DNA of 64,000 nt. It comes from Acidianus infernus (GTDB taxonomy: Archaea > Thermoproteota > Thermoprotei_A > Sulfolobales > Sulfolobaceae). Shown here piece by piece: positions 19,847 through 28,646 of the stretch. A model generated the notes under the pieces. It made no database searches. It was not told the origin of the DNA and was given only the letters and a program-made list of their open reading frames with translations. Position 1 is the first letter of the stretch. Every line of letters starts with the position of its first letter. The position numbers and the translations under genes are program-made. Location of the stretch: positions 1,400,001 through 1,464,000 of the forward strand of contig NZ_WFIY01000004.1 of the NCBI RefSeq assembly GCF_009729545.1. The letters are read 5' to 3'.

Positions 19847-20703
19847 TAATAGATCCCCAATCCCCTTAATATCATTTGTATACCAAGAAAAGCTAATAAG
19901 ATCGTAAATATAGTTCTTATCCTTTTATTCTTTAATTTGACTAGAGTCTTTGTGCCTATAAATGCACCTATTAGCACTCCTATACTAGTAGCTGCGGCTA
20001 TTAATGGCTGTATATACCCAAAAACCCAATATATACCACTGCTTGTAGCCGCAGTGACTCCTATCATGAAGTTACTAGTAGTTGTAGTAACTTTTATTGG
20101 CAAATTCATAACCCAATCCATTCCTATAACCTTTAACGCCCCACTACCTATTCCAAGCAATCCTGAAACATACCCAGCAACAAACATTACCAAAGCACCT
20201 TGAACCCATCTAACGCCCCAATATTCAACTTTCTTTTGTAATGCCATATCGTAGTATTCTCCATGCATTTGGAAGAATTTAGTTGACCAATCTGGGTCTG
20301 AATTCTTAGGTATTTCAAATTTACCCCTTTTAATAGTAGGATATACAGAACCTAAGAGAACTATTCCAAATACTACATATATTATTGGCTCCAAGTGGTG
20401 AGAATAGATATAAGTTACGGTTAATGATCCCGCTATTGCACCAGAAGTTGTAGCTACTTGTAAAGATGTGCCTATTTTTAAATTAATTATTTTATCCTTT
20501 AAATAGGCGCTTGCTGCACCACTAGATGTTGCAATAGTAGAAATTAAACTAGCACCAGTGGCGTATTCTATTGGTATTCCGTCATATAAAGTTAGTATAG
20601 GCACTAAAATCGTTCCTCCTCCGAGTCCAGTCAAGGATCCTAAATAACCCGCTAAAAGTGAGGAAAAAAGTACTGATAAAAAAAGTGGTATGCCTGTTAG
20701 CAT
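19846..20703 (-). CDS. Sulfite exporter TauE/SafE family membrane protein
   Basis: The 285-aa integral membrane protein has about eight segments and the duplicated TauE/SafE repeat. The first repeat includes GSLTGLGGGTILVPILTL near residue 22. The second includes GYVSGLLGIGSGALKVIGM near residue 177. These glycine-rich motifs are diagnostic. The family moves sulfite, sulfoacetate or similar organosulfur anions out of the cell. In a sulfur-metabolising crenarchaeon, sulfite or thiosulfate export is plausible. It forms a two-gene unit with the DUF1634 gene. Confidence 0.88.
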   Translation of the reverse strand: MLTGIPLFLSVLFSSLLAGYLGSLTGLGGGTILVPILTLYDGIPIEYATGASLISTIATSSGAASAYLKDKIINLKIGTSLQVATTSGAIAGSLTVTYIYSHHLEPIIYVVFGIVLLGSVYPTIKRGKFEIPKNSDPDWSTKFFQMHGEYYDMALQKKVEYWGVRWVQGALVMFVAGYVSGLLGIGSGALKVIGMDWVMNLPIKVTTTTSNFMIGVTAATSSGIYWVFGYIQPLIAAATSIGVLIGAFIGTKTLVKLKNKRIRTIFTILLAFLGIQMILRGLGIY

Positions 20704-20789
20704 TGTATCACTACCGGAAATATTTGCTATATTTTTTATAAAGTCACCTATATCTTAGTTAAGAAAATTGACTTATTTTTATTTAAAAT

Positions 20790-21779
20790 TCATAATCTAA
20801 ATGATACGACAGTCTTCTTTTTCTCAGCTTTCCAATCTACATTTACAGGAGGTAAACCTTGCTTGCTCCTTAAATAATTATAAGCCGATAAGGCGGCTTT
20901 AACTCCATCTGCTGCTGCTACTACTGCTTGTTTATAAGGCACTTGCGTTATATCACCTGCTGCAAAGACTCCTTCCATTGATGTTCTAGCTAGATCATCA
21001 ACTATAATTTCTCCTTTATCATTTAATTTAATTAAACCTTTTAAAAATTCAGTATTTAGCACATATCCCATTTCAATTATTACTCCCTCTACTTGTAACT
21101 CTTTAACTTCCTTAGTTTTTAGATTCTCAATAACTATTCCTTGAACTTTAGAATTACCTTTAATTTCTAAGACTCTATATCCTAAGAAAAGTTGAATGTT
21201 CTTGTTAGATAAAACAGAATTTACAAGGTCTGGTTCTCCTGCTAATTGAAAACTCCTAGAGATATAGTAAGTGGGTTTAGCGTATTTACCAAGTAGCTCC
21301 ACAGCTTCTAATCCTGGATCTCCTTCGCCCACAACAGCTGCAGGTACGTCCTTGAAAAATGCCGCATCACATATAGCGCAATAAGAAACTCCCTTTCCTT
21401 TTAATTCGTTTTCTCCAGGAACTTTTAATTCTCTTGGAGACTTACCAAATGCTAAAATTACTGTCCTTGCTTTATATTCTCCTTTTAGTCCTTTTAGTAT
21501 GAAGATGTCACCTTCTTTTCTTAATCCATTTATTTCTTCTCCATAAATAAACTTAGCACCAAACTTCTTAGCTTGTGCTTCTACTTTTGAGGCTAAACCC
21601 AAACCAGTGTCTGCACTTATAGCAGGATAATTTTCTATTAATTGCGTTAAATTTAACTGACCGCCAAGATCTTTTGAAACTACTAAAGTTGACATCCTTT
21701 GCCTTGAAGTATACAATGCTGCACTTAATCCGGCGATTCCTGCCCCTACAATTACTACATCATATATTTCTTCTTGCAT
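20790..21779 (-). CDS. Thioredoxin reductase-like flavoprotein with atypical nucleotide site
   Basis: The 329-aa protein has the FAD motif GAGIAGLSAA near residue 12, DLGGQLNL near 38, and the redox pair Cys134-Cys137 in SYCAICDAA. It ends with the FAD motif FAAGDITQVPYKQ. The NADPH domain is altered. Where canonical enzymes have GGGxxA and HRRxxxR, this one has GEGDPG (151-156) and ISRSFQLAG, without the two arginines that bind the 2'-phosphate. It may use NADH or another donor, as described for Thermoplasma TrxR, which does not use NADPH. An in-frame start further upstream (to 21827) lies in the promoter region and is unlikely. Confidence 0.85.
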   Translation of the reverse strand: MQEEIYDVVIVGAGIAGLSAALYTSRQRMSTLVVSKDLGGQLNLTQLIENYPAISADTGLGLASKVEAQAKKFGAKFIYGEEINGLRKEGDIFILKGLKGEYKARTVILAFGKSPRELKVPGENELKGKGVSYCAICDAAFFKDVPAAVVGEGDPGLEAVELLGKYAKPTYYISRSFQLAGEPDLVNSVLSNKNIQLFLGYRVLEIKGNSKVQGIVIENLKTKEVKELQVEGVIIEMGYVLNTEFLKGLIKLNDKGEIIVDDLARTSMEGVFAAGDITQVPYKQAVVAAADGVKAALSAYNYLRSKQGLPPVNVDWKAEKKKTVVSFRL

Positions 21780-21908
21780 AGCATATAATGTAGATTTAGT
21801 AGTAAAAAGATTAATGGAATTAAGCAATTTATATAACGATATTTATTCTTAATTATATGAAAGAAGCAAAAGCGCATTTTAAATTTTAAATTAATAAGTA
21901 GTTTATGA

Positions 21909-23141
21909 ATGAAGTTAGGAATAGTTTACAATAACTTCTTAGCGCCTAGATTTGCAGGTGGAGGGGCGCAGCACGCGTATGAAGTAGTTAAGAGGTTAGC
22001 TAAATACTTTAACATAGTCTATTATCCCTCAAGTCCTGTATTTATTTGGGATAAAGAAGTTTTAATCGATAAAGTTAAAGAAATTGAAAGAGAAGGAATA
22101 AAAGTTGCGCCAGAATTTTACTCCATCCTAGATGAACAAAATAAGTTTAAAGCGGCTGGAATAAAAAAATTTATATTAGCAGATAAAATCGCAAAGGAAG
22201 TGTCTAAAAGATACACAGTTGACGTAGATTTTTTATATGAGCCAGACCACACTTCATTCGATATATTTTATTTAGGTAAAGAGACTAAATTTGGGTTAAC
22301 TCTACACGTACCTTTATTTTATAATGATTCGATAAAATACCTAAGGAGACTAATAAAATTCTATAAATTTAATCCTTATACTGGTAAAGGGTTTTACACT
22401 AGGTTTCTATACAATGAATTATATTCTAAGCCAAAATATAGGAGGCTACTTAAGAAGTATAAACCAAGTTTCATAGCAGCAGTTAGTGAAGGACCTTTAA
22501 AAGAAAGCGGAATTAAAGGGGAAATTCTTTATCCTGGCAACGCTTTCGACCCCGAGCTCCTTAAATATAGGAACAGAGGCAAAGAGGACTATATAGTTTT
22601 TTGGAGTAGATTAAATCAAGATAAAGGAATTCATGAGATACCGGACATATTAAAAAGAACTCAAGTAAAATTGCCTAGAAAGCTAAAACTAGTTCTCATG
22701 GGAAGATTCTTTGATAAGTATAATGAGAAACTATTTTGGAAAAAGGTCAAGAAATATGGATTAAACGTTGAATATCTAGGTTTTGTACCAAGGGAAAAAC
22801 TATATGATGTTGTTTCTAGGGCTAAGCTCTTCATTTATCCTACTCACGTTGACGGATTTTCTTTAGTAGTCTTAGAAGCACTAGCGTTAGGCACCCCCGT
22901 AGTTGCCTATGGGATACCAGCAATAAGGAGCGTGTATAGTGGACTAAAGGCTGTCAAAATAGTTGAGGAGTTTGACCAAGAAGAGATGAGTAAGAAGGCG
23001 TATGAAATTCTTTCTTTAAATGAGAAGCAGATTGAAGAAATAATGAATGAGTCCAAACTTTTAGATTTTCTTAGATTACATTCTAGTTGGGATAATGTGG
23101 CAAACTCCGTTAGAAACCTCATACTAAAATATGCAAACTAA
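21909..23141 (+). CDS. GT4-family glycosyltransferase
   Basis: The 410-aa cytosolic GT-B glycosyltransferase has an N-terminal acceptor domain beginning KLGIVYNNFLAPRFAGGGAQH. Its C-terminal nucleotide-sugar domain has VFWSRLNQDKGIHEI near residue 228 and the GT4 EX7E region HVDGFSLVVLEALALGTPVV near residue 315. It closely resembles the GT at 28643-29905 (shared PGNAFD, RGKEDY/KGKEDY, SLALGTP/ALALGTP and HSSW near the end), so the two are paralogues. It probably builds N-glycans, glycolipids or exopolysaccharide. Acceptor and donor are unknown. Confidence 0.85.
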   Translation: MKLGIVYNNFLAPRFAGGGAQHAYEVVKRLAKYFNIVYYPSSPVFIWDKEVLIDKVKEIEREGIKVAPEFYSILDEQNKFKAAGIKKFILADKIAKEVSKRYTVDVDFLYEPDHTSFDIFYLGKETKFGLTLHVPLFYNDSIKYLRRLIKFYKFNPYTGKGFYTRFLYNELYSKPKYRRLLKKYKPSFIAAVSEGPLKESGIKGEILYPGNAFDPELLKYRNRGKEDYIVFWSRLNQDKGIHEIPDILKRTQVKLPRKLKLVLMGRFFDKYNEKLFWKKVKKYGLNVEYLGFVPREKLYDVVSRAKLFIYPTHVDGFSLVVLEALALGTPVVAYGIPAIRSVYSGLKAVKIVEEFDQEEMSKKAYEILSLNEKQIEEIMNESKLLDFLRLHSSWDNVANSVRNLILKYAN

Positions 23142-23150
23142 GATTTTTGA

Positions 23151-24191
23151 TCATTTATTATAGATATTTATGATATATTGCCAAAATTCCTCCTTAAATC
23201 TTGCTTTAGAGAATTTAGAGGCTATTTCTCTCATTTCATAGCTCTTAGAGGAGTGTTTTATATAGGCTTCTTTCACTTTACTTTCTGCTTCTTCTAGAGT
23301 AGAATAAGTAAACTCTGGTATTATTTCTGCTGCTCCGCTTTCTTTAGGAACAACTGGAACTAAACCTGCTGCCATAGATTCTACTACAGGAATTCCGAAA
23401 TGCTCACCTTGTGTAGGGTGAAAATAACAACATGCATCTTTCATAATTTGTATCAATTCTTCTTTACTAGCATTTAGAACAAAACTAATATTAGCGTTCA
23501 ATTTAGATTTTAGTGAAATTAACTCTTTATAATATTTAGTATCACTTAAATATCCTACTATAATTGCAGGTATGCCTACTTCATGAGATAATTTAATAGT
23601 CCTTTCAAGAAACTTTCCGCGCTCTATCCTTGCAATTGTTAAAATATACTTACCGCCACTCTCGTGAAATGCCTTAAAAAAATCTTCAACATCTACTGGT
23701 GGATAAATAACTTTAGCCTCTATTCCGTATAATTGCTTCCAAGTGTTAGCTGAATAGAAGGAATTTGCGACGAATTTTGCCTTTTTTGCTTCATTTTTTA
23801 AAAATCTTAGTGCCAACTTAAAGGGAAATCTGTATAATTTCCAAAATAACGACCTTGAATACTTGGTTACTTCAAATGGCGACGCTCCACCATAGATTAT
23901 ATGAACTCCTCTACTAGATAAAGGAATGGGTATTCCTGTAAAATTTAGATATATATCAGATCTTATTTTCCTTGCAGATAACCAAACTAATAATCGTTGA
24001 TATCTATCAAATCTAGAGAAATTAAAAGGTAAATAATATCTTACTGGAAGATCGTAATTTTCTCTTGGTTTAGAGAATGTTGATACAACAAAATCAACAT
24101 TTCTCTCCTTTAGCATCTCTATTGACGAGAATACTACAAACCCTTCACCGCTTTTATTGCTTAAATTATGGGTTACTACATTTACTTTCAT
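23151..24191 (-). CDS. GT4-family glycosyltransferase
   Basis: The 346-aa GT-B enzyme has an N-terminal domain starting MKVNVVTHNLSNKSGEG. The donor domain has LTIARIERGKFLERTI near residue 187 and the GT4 signature GEHFGIPVVESMAAGLVPVV near residue 265. It differs clearly from the two paralogous GT4 proteins nearby. The layout resembles soluble GTs of Sulfolobus N-glycan assembly, but a specific assignment is not possible from sequence. It converges with the preceding GT gene and diverges from the GT2 pair, with 45 bases between starts. Confidence 0.83.
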   Translation of the reverse strand: MKVNVVTHNLSNKSGEGFVVFSSIEMLKERNVDFVVSTFSKPRENYDLPVRYYLPFNFSRFDRYQRLLVWLSARKIRSDIYLNFTGIPIPLSSRGVHIIYGGASPFEVTKYSRSLFWKLYRFPFKLALRFLKNEAKKAKFVANSFYSANTWKQLYGIEAKVIYPPVDVEDFFKAFHESGGKYILTIARIERGKFLERTIKLSHEVGIPAIIVGYLSDTKYYKELISLKSKLNANISFVLNASKEELIQIMKDACCYFHPTQGEHFGIPVVESMAAGLVPVVPKESGAAEIIPEFTYSTLEEAESKVKEAYIKHSSKSYEMREIASKFSKARFKEEFWQYIINIYNK

Positions 24192-24236
24192 TATATGAAG
24201 AATGCTTACTTTTTTAATAACATTATCTTACTTGTT

Positions 24237-25220
24237 ATGATGAATAATTACATTTCTGTAATAGTTATTGCTCATGATAGAAAAAAATATATTATTGATG
24301 CAATTAACTCCGTATTAAATCAGAAATTAGATAAAGATCTTTATGAGATAATTGTTGTTAAAAACTTTAAAGATGATAAAATTGATAAATTTATAGAGAA
24401 TAACGGAATAACTAAAAATTATATAACAGAAGAAAAAGGAGTAGGTAAGAAAGCTGCTATTGGTATAGATAATTCTTCTGGAGATATTATTTGCTTTTTA
24501 GACGATGATGACATGTTTACAGAAAATAAACTAGCTATAGTACTAGACGCTTTTTCTAAGAATAATAGCTTAGTATACTATCACAATAATCAAATAAAAA
24601 TAGATGAAAACGGTAAAATATTAGATAATCCACAATATAATAGTAAAACGATAATTTCAGATATAACAAAAAAATCAATAGCTTTCATATTCAGGAATTT
24701 TGGAGAGTTCAATTCAAGTTCTATTTGTATAAGGAAAGAAATAATAGATACTAATATGCTTAGAAAGCTAGATAGGGCCGTGGATTATTTTTATCTTCTA
24801 TCTGCTTTGAAAACTAGAAGGGAAATTATGTTAGACTTCTCCCCACTAACTTACTATAGAATACATAAGAGCGCAATGCACTTTCTCTCTAATACTTTTG
24901 AAGAAATCATAAGTTCTGCTTGTAATTATTATTATGAACAAAGTAAGGCAAAGGAAGCAATTTATGAGTATTTTAAGGATGACAATTTGCTCGCACAAGT
25001 AACTAAAGCAGACGTTTACACTTTTACTGCCATATCAGCTATATTATGCAATAAATCTAAGTTTTTACCTTTTAAAAACTCCATTAGAATATTAGATGAA
25101 TCAATTTATTTTCCATCGTTCAGATTAAAATTATTCTTGGCATCAATTCTAAATTTACTATCTAATAAATTAGCTAGAGATATTTATGTTAAAATGTATT
25201 TAAGAAAATTTTATAATTAG
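24237..25220 (+). CDS. GT2-family glycosyltransferase (first of tandem pair)
   Basis: The 327-aa GT-A enzyme begins MMNNYISVIVIAHDRKKYI from the ATG at 24237. A longer frame from 24168 would run through the divergent gene's start region and is rejected. The metal-binding motif is FLDDDDMFTENKL near residue 89. It lacks transmembrane segments apart from a weakly hydrophobic C-terminus. It is the tandem partner of the next gene, 13 bases downstream. The two share perfectly identical stretches of 49 and 60 bases within otherwise diverged sequence, which points to recent local gene conversion. Confidence 0.82.
   Translation: MMNNYISVIVIAHDRKKYIIDAINSVLNQKLDKDLYEIIVVKNFKDDKIDKFIENNGITKNYITEEKGVGKKAAIGIDNSSGDIICFLDDDDMFTENKLAIVLDAFSKNNSLVYYHNNQIKIDENGKILDNPQYNSKTIISDITKKSIAFIFRNFGEFNSSSICIRKEIIDTNMLRKLDRAVDYFYLLSALKTRREIMLDFSPLTYYRIHKSAMHFLSNTFEEIISSACNYYYEQSKAKEAIYEYFKDDNLLAQVTKADVYTFTAISAILCNKSKFLPFKNSIRILDESIYFPSFRLKLFLASILNLLSNKLARDIYVKMYLRKFYN
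24343..24391 (+). repeat. 49-bp tract identical to 25310-25358
   Basis: Every base of this tract is repeated at 25310-25358 in the next gene. It encodes EIIVVKNFKDDKIDK in both GT2 proteins. Flanking bases differ at once on both sides. Confidence 0.85.
24474..24533 (+). repeat. 60-bp tract identical to 25441-25500
   Basis: This tract over the GT2 catalytic DDD region is identical, including all third codon positions, to 25441-25500 in the tandem paralogue. The surrounding sequence is strongly diverged. Confidence 0.85.
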
Positions 25221-25233
25221 AGAAGTGACAAAA

Positions 25234-26151
25234 ATGATCTCAGTAGTTATTACGGCTTATAATAGGAAAGAATTCCTAATAGATGCAGTAAAATCTGTTA
25301 AGAATGCAAATGAGATAATTGTTGTTAAAAACTTTAAAGATGATAAAATTGATAAATTATTAGTAAATGAATATAAAGTAAAAGAAATCTTTTGCGATAA
25401 GGACAATGCAGGCTATTTCATGGCAGAAGGAATTTTGCACTCTTCTGGAGATATTATTTGCTTTTTAGACGATGATGACATGTTTACAGAAAATAAACTA
25501 AATGTTATTTCAAAAGCGTTTTCAGACAACGATATTATTTTCTCATATAATTCAAGGCTTATTATAAATGAGAAAGGAGATAAGATAGGAGAAGAAGTAC
25601 TTAGAGATAAAATTGTAGATAGTAAAAATATTAAATATTTATTTAAAAATAGGATTTATTTTAATAGTAGCTCTATGTGCATACGTAGACGGGTTTTAGA
25701 TAAAAATCTTGAGAGTCTCTATAAAATTAGAAGATTAGTTGATAATTTCTTTCTTTTATCTGCCGTATCAGAAAAAGGCAAAATCCGTATAATTTCTGAT
25801 AAACTAACATATTATAGACTTCATTCCAGTTCCTCACGACATATAACAAGAAATTTTGAAAACTTCATTACATATAGAGCAAAATATTTTGATGATGCTA
25901 TACACGATAATACAATTATGATAGAAGCATTCAAAGGAAAAGCTAAGTACGCGGCAGAATGTAGTAAAAAAATGGCTGAGATTCAAAAATGTCTACTAGA
26001 AGGTAAAAGATGCGGAAAACTTATATTATGCGGTATTTATACGCTGAAAACATTAGTTTACATTAATTTAGCTTCTTTTATATCATTATTTTTACCTAAT
26101 TTACCAAGAAAAATAGAGTTTAACAAATATATAAATGAACTAAAAATTTAA
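25234..26151 (+). CDS. GT2-family glycosyltransferase (second of tandem pair)
   Basis: The 305-aa GT-A enzyme begins MISVVITAYNRKEFL and has the donor/metal motif FLDDDDMFTENKL near residue 85. The ATG at 25234 is preceded at 5 bases by GTGA, a Shine-Dalgarno-like match, so I prefer it to the GTG at 25225. The paralogous upstream gene shares FNSSS-C-IR and KLTYYRLH-like segments. The C-terminus has a hydrophobic stretch (LVYINLASFISLFLP) that may touch the membrane. It probably works with the neighbouring GTs on surface glycans. Confidence 0.82.
   Translation: MISVVITAYNRKEFLIDAVKSVKNANEIIVVKNFKDDKIDKLLVNEYKVKEIFCDKDNAGYFMAEGILHSSGDIICFLDDDDMFTENKLNVISKAFSDNDIIFSYNSRLIINEKGDKIGEEVLRDKIVDSKNIKYLFKNRIYFNSSSMCIRRRVLDKNLESLYKIRRLVDNFFLLSAVSEKGKIRIISDKLTYYRLHSSSSRHITRNFENFITYRAKYFDDAIHDNTIMIEAFKGKAKYAAECSKKMAEIQKCLLEGKRCGKLILCGIYTLKTLVYINLASFISLFLPNLPRKIEFNKYINELKI
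25310..25358 (+). repeat. Second copy of the 49-bp tract
   Basis: Identical to 24343-24391; the spacing between copies is 967 bases. Confidence 0.85.
25441..25500 (+). repeat. Second copy of the 60-bp tract
   Basis: Identical to 24474-24533; the spacing is also 967 bases. The equal offset means the two tracts lie in register, as expected for gene conversion between aligned paralogues. Confidence 0.85.
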
Positions 26152-26390
26152 TTGAAAAATCGCTTAGGAGAATTACTCTTCCCTATGCCTCTATACTCTA
26201 AAGTGAGCTTAAAATATCCGCTAGGTAAATCTTCGCCATTAATTATTGAATATCCATATTTATTTGCTATTTCTGGAGATTTTTCCAAGACATCTGCTGA
26301 AATGACTATCTCAAGATTTTTAACACCTAAGCTCTCTTGCTTTTCTAAAAACTCTCTGAGATCCCCTATATTAGTTATTATCTCTGTCAT
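26148..26390 (-). CDS. Small conserved hypothetical protein
   Basis: The 80-aa protein begins MTEIITNIGDLREFLEKQ from the ATG at 26390. A TTG seven codons upstream is the alternative. The pattern is alpha/beta with strands IVISAD and YFKLTLEYRG. On the minus strand a TATA-like sequence at 26411-26420 lies about 25 bases upstream of the ATG, which fits a leaderless transcript. It diverges from the helicase gene by 33 bases. I do not recognise the family. Confidence 0.6.
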   Translation of the reverse strand: MTEIITNIGDLREFLEKQESLGVKNLEIVISADVLEKSPEIANKYGYSIINGEDLPSGYFKLTLEYRGIGKSNSPKRFFN

Positions 26391-26423
26391 GCTTTTTACT
26401 TCCAATAACAATTATTTAAAGGT

Positions 26424-28646
26424 ATGGAAGTACTTGACAAGCTTACTGAAGGATTAAAGCTTTTCTCTGCTAACGTAGCTCACGTTCATACAGAGACGGC
26501 TCTAGAACCAGAACTGGGAAGCAAGGTCGATGATCTACAAATAGACGAGAGATTAAAAAACTCATTAAAAAACATTGGAATAACTAGACTTTATAAATTC
26601 CAAGAAAAAGCGTTAGAAGAAATTGAAAGTAGAAAGAACGTATTGATAATTTCTGGAACAGGAACTGGAAAAACTGAGGCGTTTCTTATTCCAATTTTAG
26701 ACCTAGCATTAAAAGGAGAAAAAAGCGTTATAGTTTATCCGACTAAAGCCCTAGCTAGGGACCAATTAAGTAGAATATTAAGGTTAACAAGAAACCTCCC
26801 AATAAGCGTTGGAATAATAGATGGAGATACACCTAAAATCGAAAGAGATAGGCTTTACGCTAACCCACCAGACATATTATTAACTAACCCAGACATGATT
26901 CACGTAGGACTTTCTTTAAGCCCTAATTTTAGAAGATTAATTAGGTCTGTGAAACACTTTGTATTTGACGAAATCCACGTATATGAGGGAGTTCTAGGGT
27001 CTCACTTGAGAATGATAATTGATAGGTTAAAGGAATTTACAAACGATATCCACGTCGTAGCTTCCAGCGCAACGATTGATGCCTCGCCCTTCATGTTCCA
27101 AGAACTCTTTGACGAACCTGGAGAAATAATTGAAGGGACTAGAAGAAGGAGAGGAATGGCAATTCACATTTTAGTTGATTCTAAAGGCATGAGCAGGTGG
27201 ACTTTAGCAGCATACTTGGCAGCTCTTCTAATAAAAAATGGCTTAAGAACGTTAGTGTTCACGGACTCACAACAGATGGCGGAAGTCACTGCAAAGATTG
27301 CCGACAGATTCGGAGTTAATATGCAAGTTCACAGAGCAGGAATATTACCTTCAGAAAGAATAAAGATAGAGGAAGATCTTAAAAATGGGAAAATAATGGG
27401 AGTTGTTGCTACTCCTACTTTAGAACTTGGAATAGATATAGGGGATTTAGACGTTGTTATTATGGCTGAAAATCCACCAAGTTATTCAAAATACATTCAA
27501 AGAGCTGGTAGAGCGGGTAGGCGAAATAGGATAGGTTATATTATAACGATTTTAGGTGACGATCCAATAGATTCTTATTTTTTGAGAAAACCAGAGGAAT
27601 TCTTCAATAGAAAGTTAACGCCATTACCATTTGACACAACAAACCTTGAAGTTATAAAAGTGCACGCAGCATCATATCTCCTTGAAAAAGGAATGATAAA
27701 ACTTGGTAGTTTACCTCCTCTTTGGGTTAAGGCTTTGAAAGAATTAGATAAAGAAGGTAAGGTAAAAATAGTTAATGATGTCGCCTATGCTACAAAGCAA
27801 ACTAAGATTTTCGTAATAAACTCTTCTTTGAGAAGCACTGGTCCTATAATAAAAATATATGATAGAGAAAAGAAAATTGGAGAAAGAGAGCTTCCAGTAG
27901 CGCTATATGACATCTATCCTAACGCTGTATATTTAGTTTCGAAGAAGAACTATATTGTTAAGGATGTGGATCTCAATACTCTAGTTGCTAGAGTGGAGAG
28001 AGTAGACAAAGATTTGCCTTACTATACAAAGCCGTTATATGACGTAGATATGGTGAATTTTACAGAAATTGAAAGTAGGAAGGTCTATGGTTTGCCAGTA
28101 AAATATGGAGAAATAGAAGTTAGAATCTCAGTTCATGGTTATATTATACACGATTTTTACTCTAAAAAGGAGAATAGAGGAAAAGAAATAGAGTATGATG
28201 TACCTCTTACGTATACTTATAAGACTAAAGGATTAATTATAAAACATCCTATACTAGATGACTTTTCGCTAATTGATGGCATGGAAGCTTATCATGCAAC
28301 GGAACATGTACTAATTTCTGCAGGAAGAGTTGTTGCAGGAGCGTCCCTTACAGACCTTTCTGGAATAAGTTATCCTAGCGGCCACGTAATTATATACGAC
28401 TCTGTAGTAGGGGGTAGTGGGGTTGCTAAGTTATTATATGATAGACTAGAAGATGCTTATGAGGTTGCGCTGGACATTGTGGGAAAATGTGATTGTGAAG
28501 ACGGTTGCCCAAAGTGTGTTTACAGCCCTTATTGTGGTAATAATAATAAAATGTTATCTAGAAAAAAATCTTTCAGATTAATTAGCGAAGTAATTAAAGG
28601 TAAAGCTGCTTCTTGTGATAATATGTGGGGTGACAGCATTAGTTAA
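26424..28646 (+). CDS. MrfA/Hrq1-type superfamily 2 DNA helicase with DUF1998 domain
   Basis: The 740-aa ATP-dependent helicase has motif I SGTGTGKTEAF near residue 76, the Walker B box FDEIHVYEG near 180, SSATI near 215 and motif VI QRAGRAGRR near 364. The C-terminal DUF1998 domain has four cysteines in CDCEDGCPKCVYSPYCG near 692, the metal-binding signature of MrfA/Hrq1. Bacterial MrfA and eukaryotic Hrq1 repair crosslinks and mitomycin damage as 3'-5' helicases; a role in DNA repair is inferred. It lies inside a glycosyltransferase cluster with no evident functional link. Its 3' end overlaps the convergent GT by 4 bases. Confidence 0.9.
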   Translation: MEVLDKLTEGLKLFSANVAHVHTETALEPELGSKVDDLQIDERLKNSLKNIGITRLYKFQEKALEEIESRKNVLIISGTGTGKTEAFLIPILDLALKGEKSVIVYPTKALARDQLSRILRLTRNLPISVGIIDGDTPKIERDRLYANPPDILLTNPDMIHVGLSLSPNFRRLIRSVKHFVFDEIHVYEGVLGSHLRMIIDRLKEFTNDIHVVASSATIDASPFMFQELFDEPGEIIEGTRRRRGMAIHILVDSKGMSRWTLAAYLAALLIKNGLRTLVFTDSQQMAEVTAKIADRFGVNMQVHRAGILPSERIKIEEDLKNGKIMGVVATPTLELGIDIGDLDVVIMAENPPSYSKYIQRAGRAGRRNRIGYIITILGDDPIDSYFLRKPEEFFNRKLTPLPFDTTNLEVIKVHAASYLLEKGMIKLGSLPPLWVKALKELDKEGKVKIVNDVAYATKQTKIFVINSSLRSTGPIIKIYDREKKIGERELPVALYDIYPNAVYLVSKKNYIVKDVDLNTLVARVERVDKDLPYYTKPLYDVDMVNFTEIESRKVYGLPVKYGEIEVRISVHGYIIHDFYSKKENRGKEIEYDVPLTYTYKTKGLIIKHPILDDFSLIDGMEAYHATEHVLISAGRVVAGASLTDLSGISYPSGHVIIYDSVVGGSGVAKLLYDRLEDAYEVALDIVGKCDCEDGCPKCVYSPYCGNNNKMLSRKKSFRLISEVIKGKAASCDNMWGDSIS

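Noticed and set aside
24168..24236. Longer N-terminus of the first GT2 gene (from 24168)
   Set aside because: It overlaps the start region of the divergent GT4 gene and adds hydrophobic residues outside the GT2 domain; the ATG at 24237 directly precedes the GT2 fold.
24343..25500. Repeated tracts considered as mobile element or CRISPR repeats
   Set aside because: They lie in register in two paralogous reading frames and encode conserved GT2 residues; no terminal inverted repeats, spacers or transposase.
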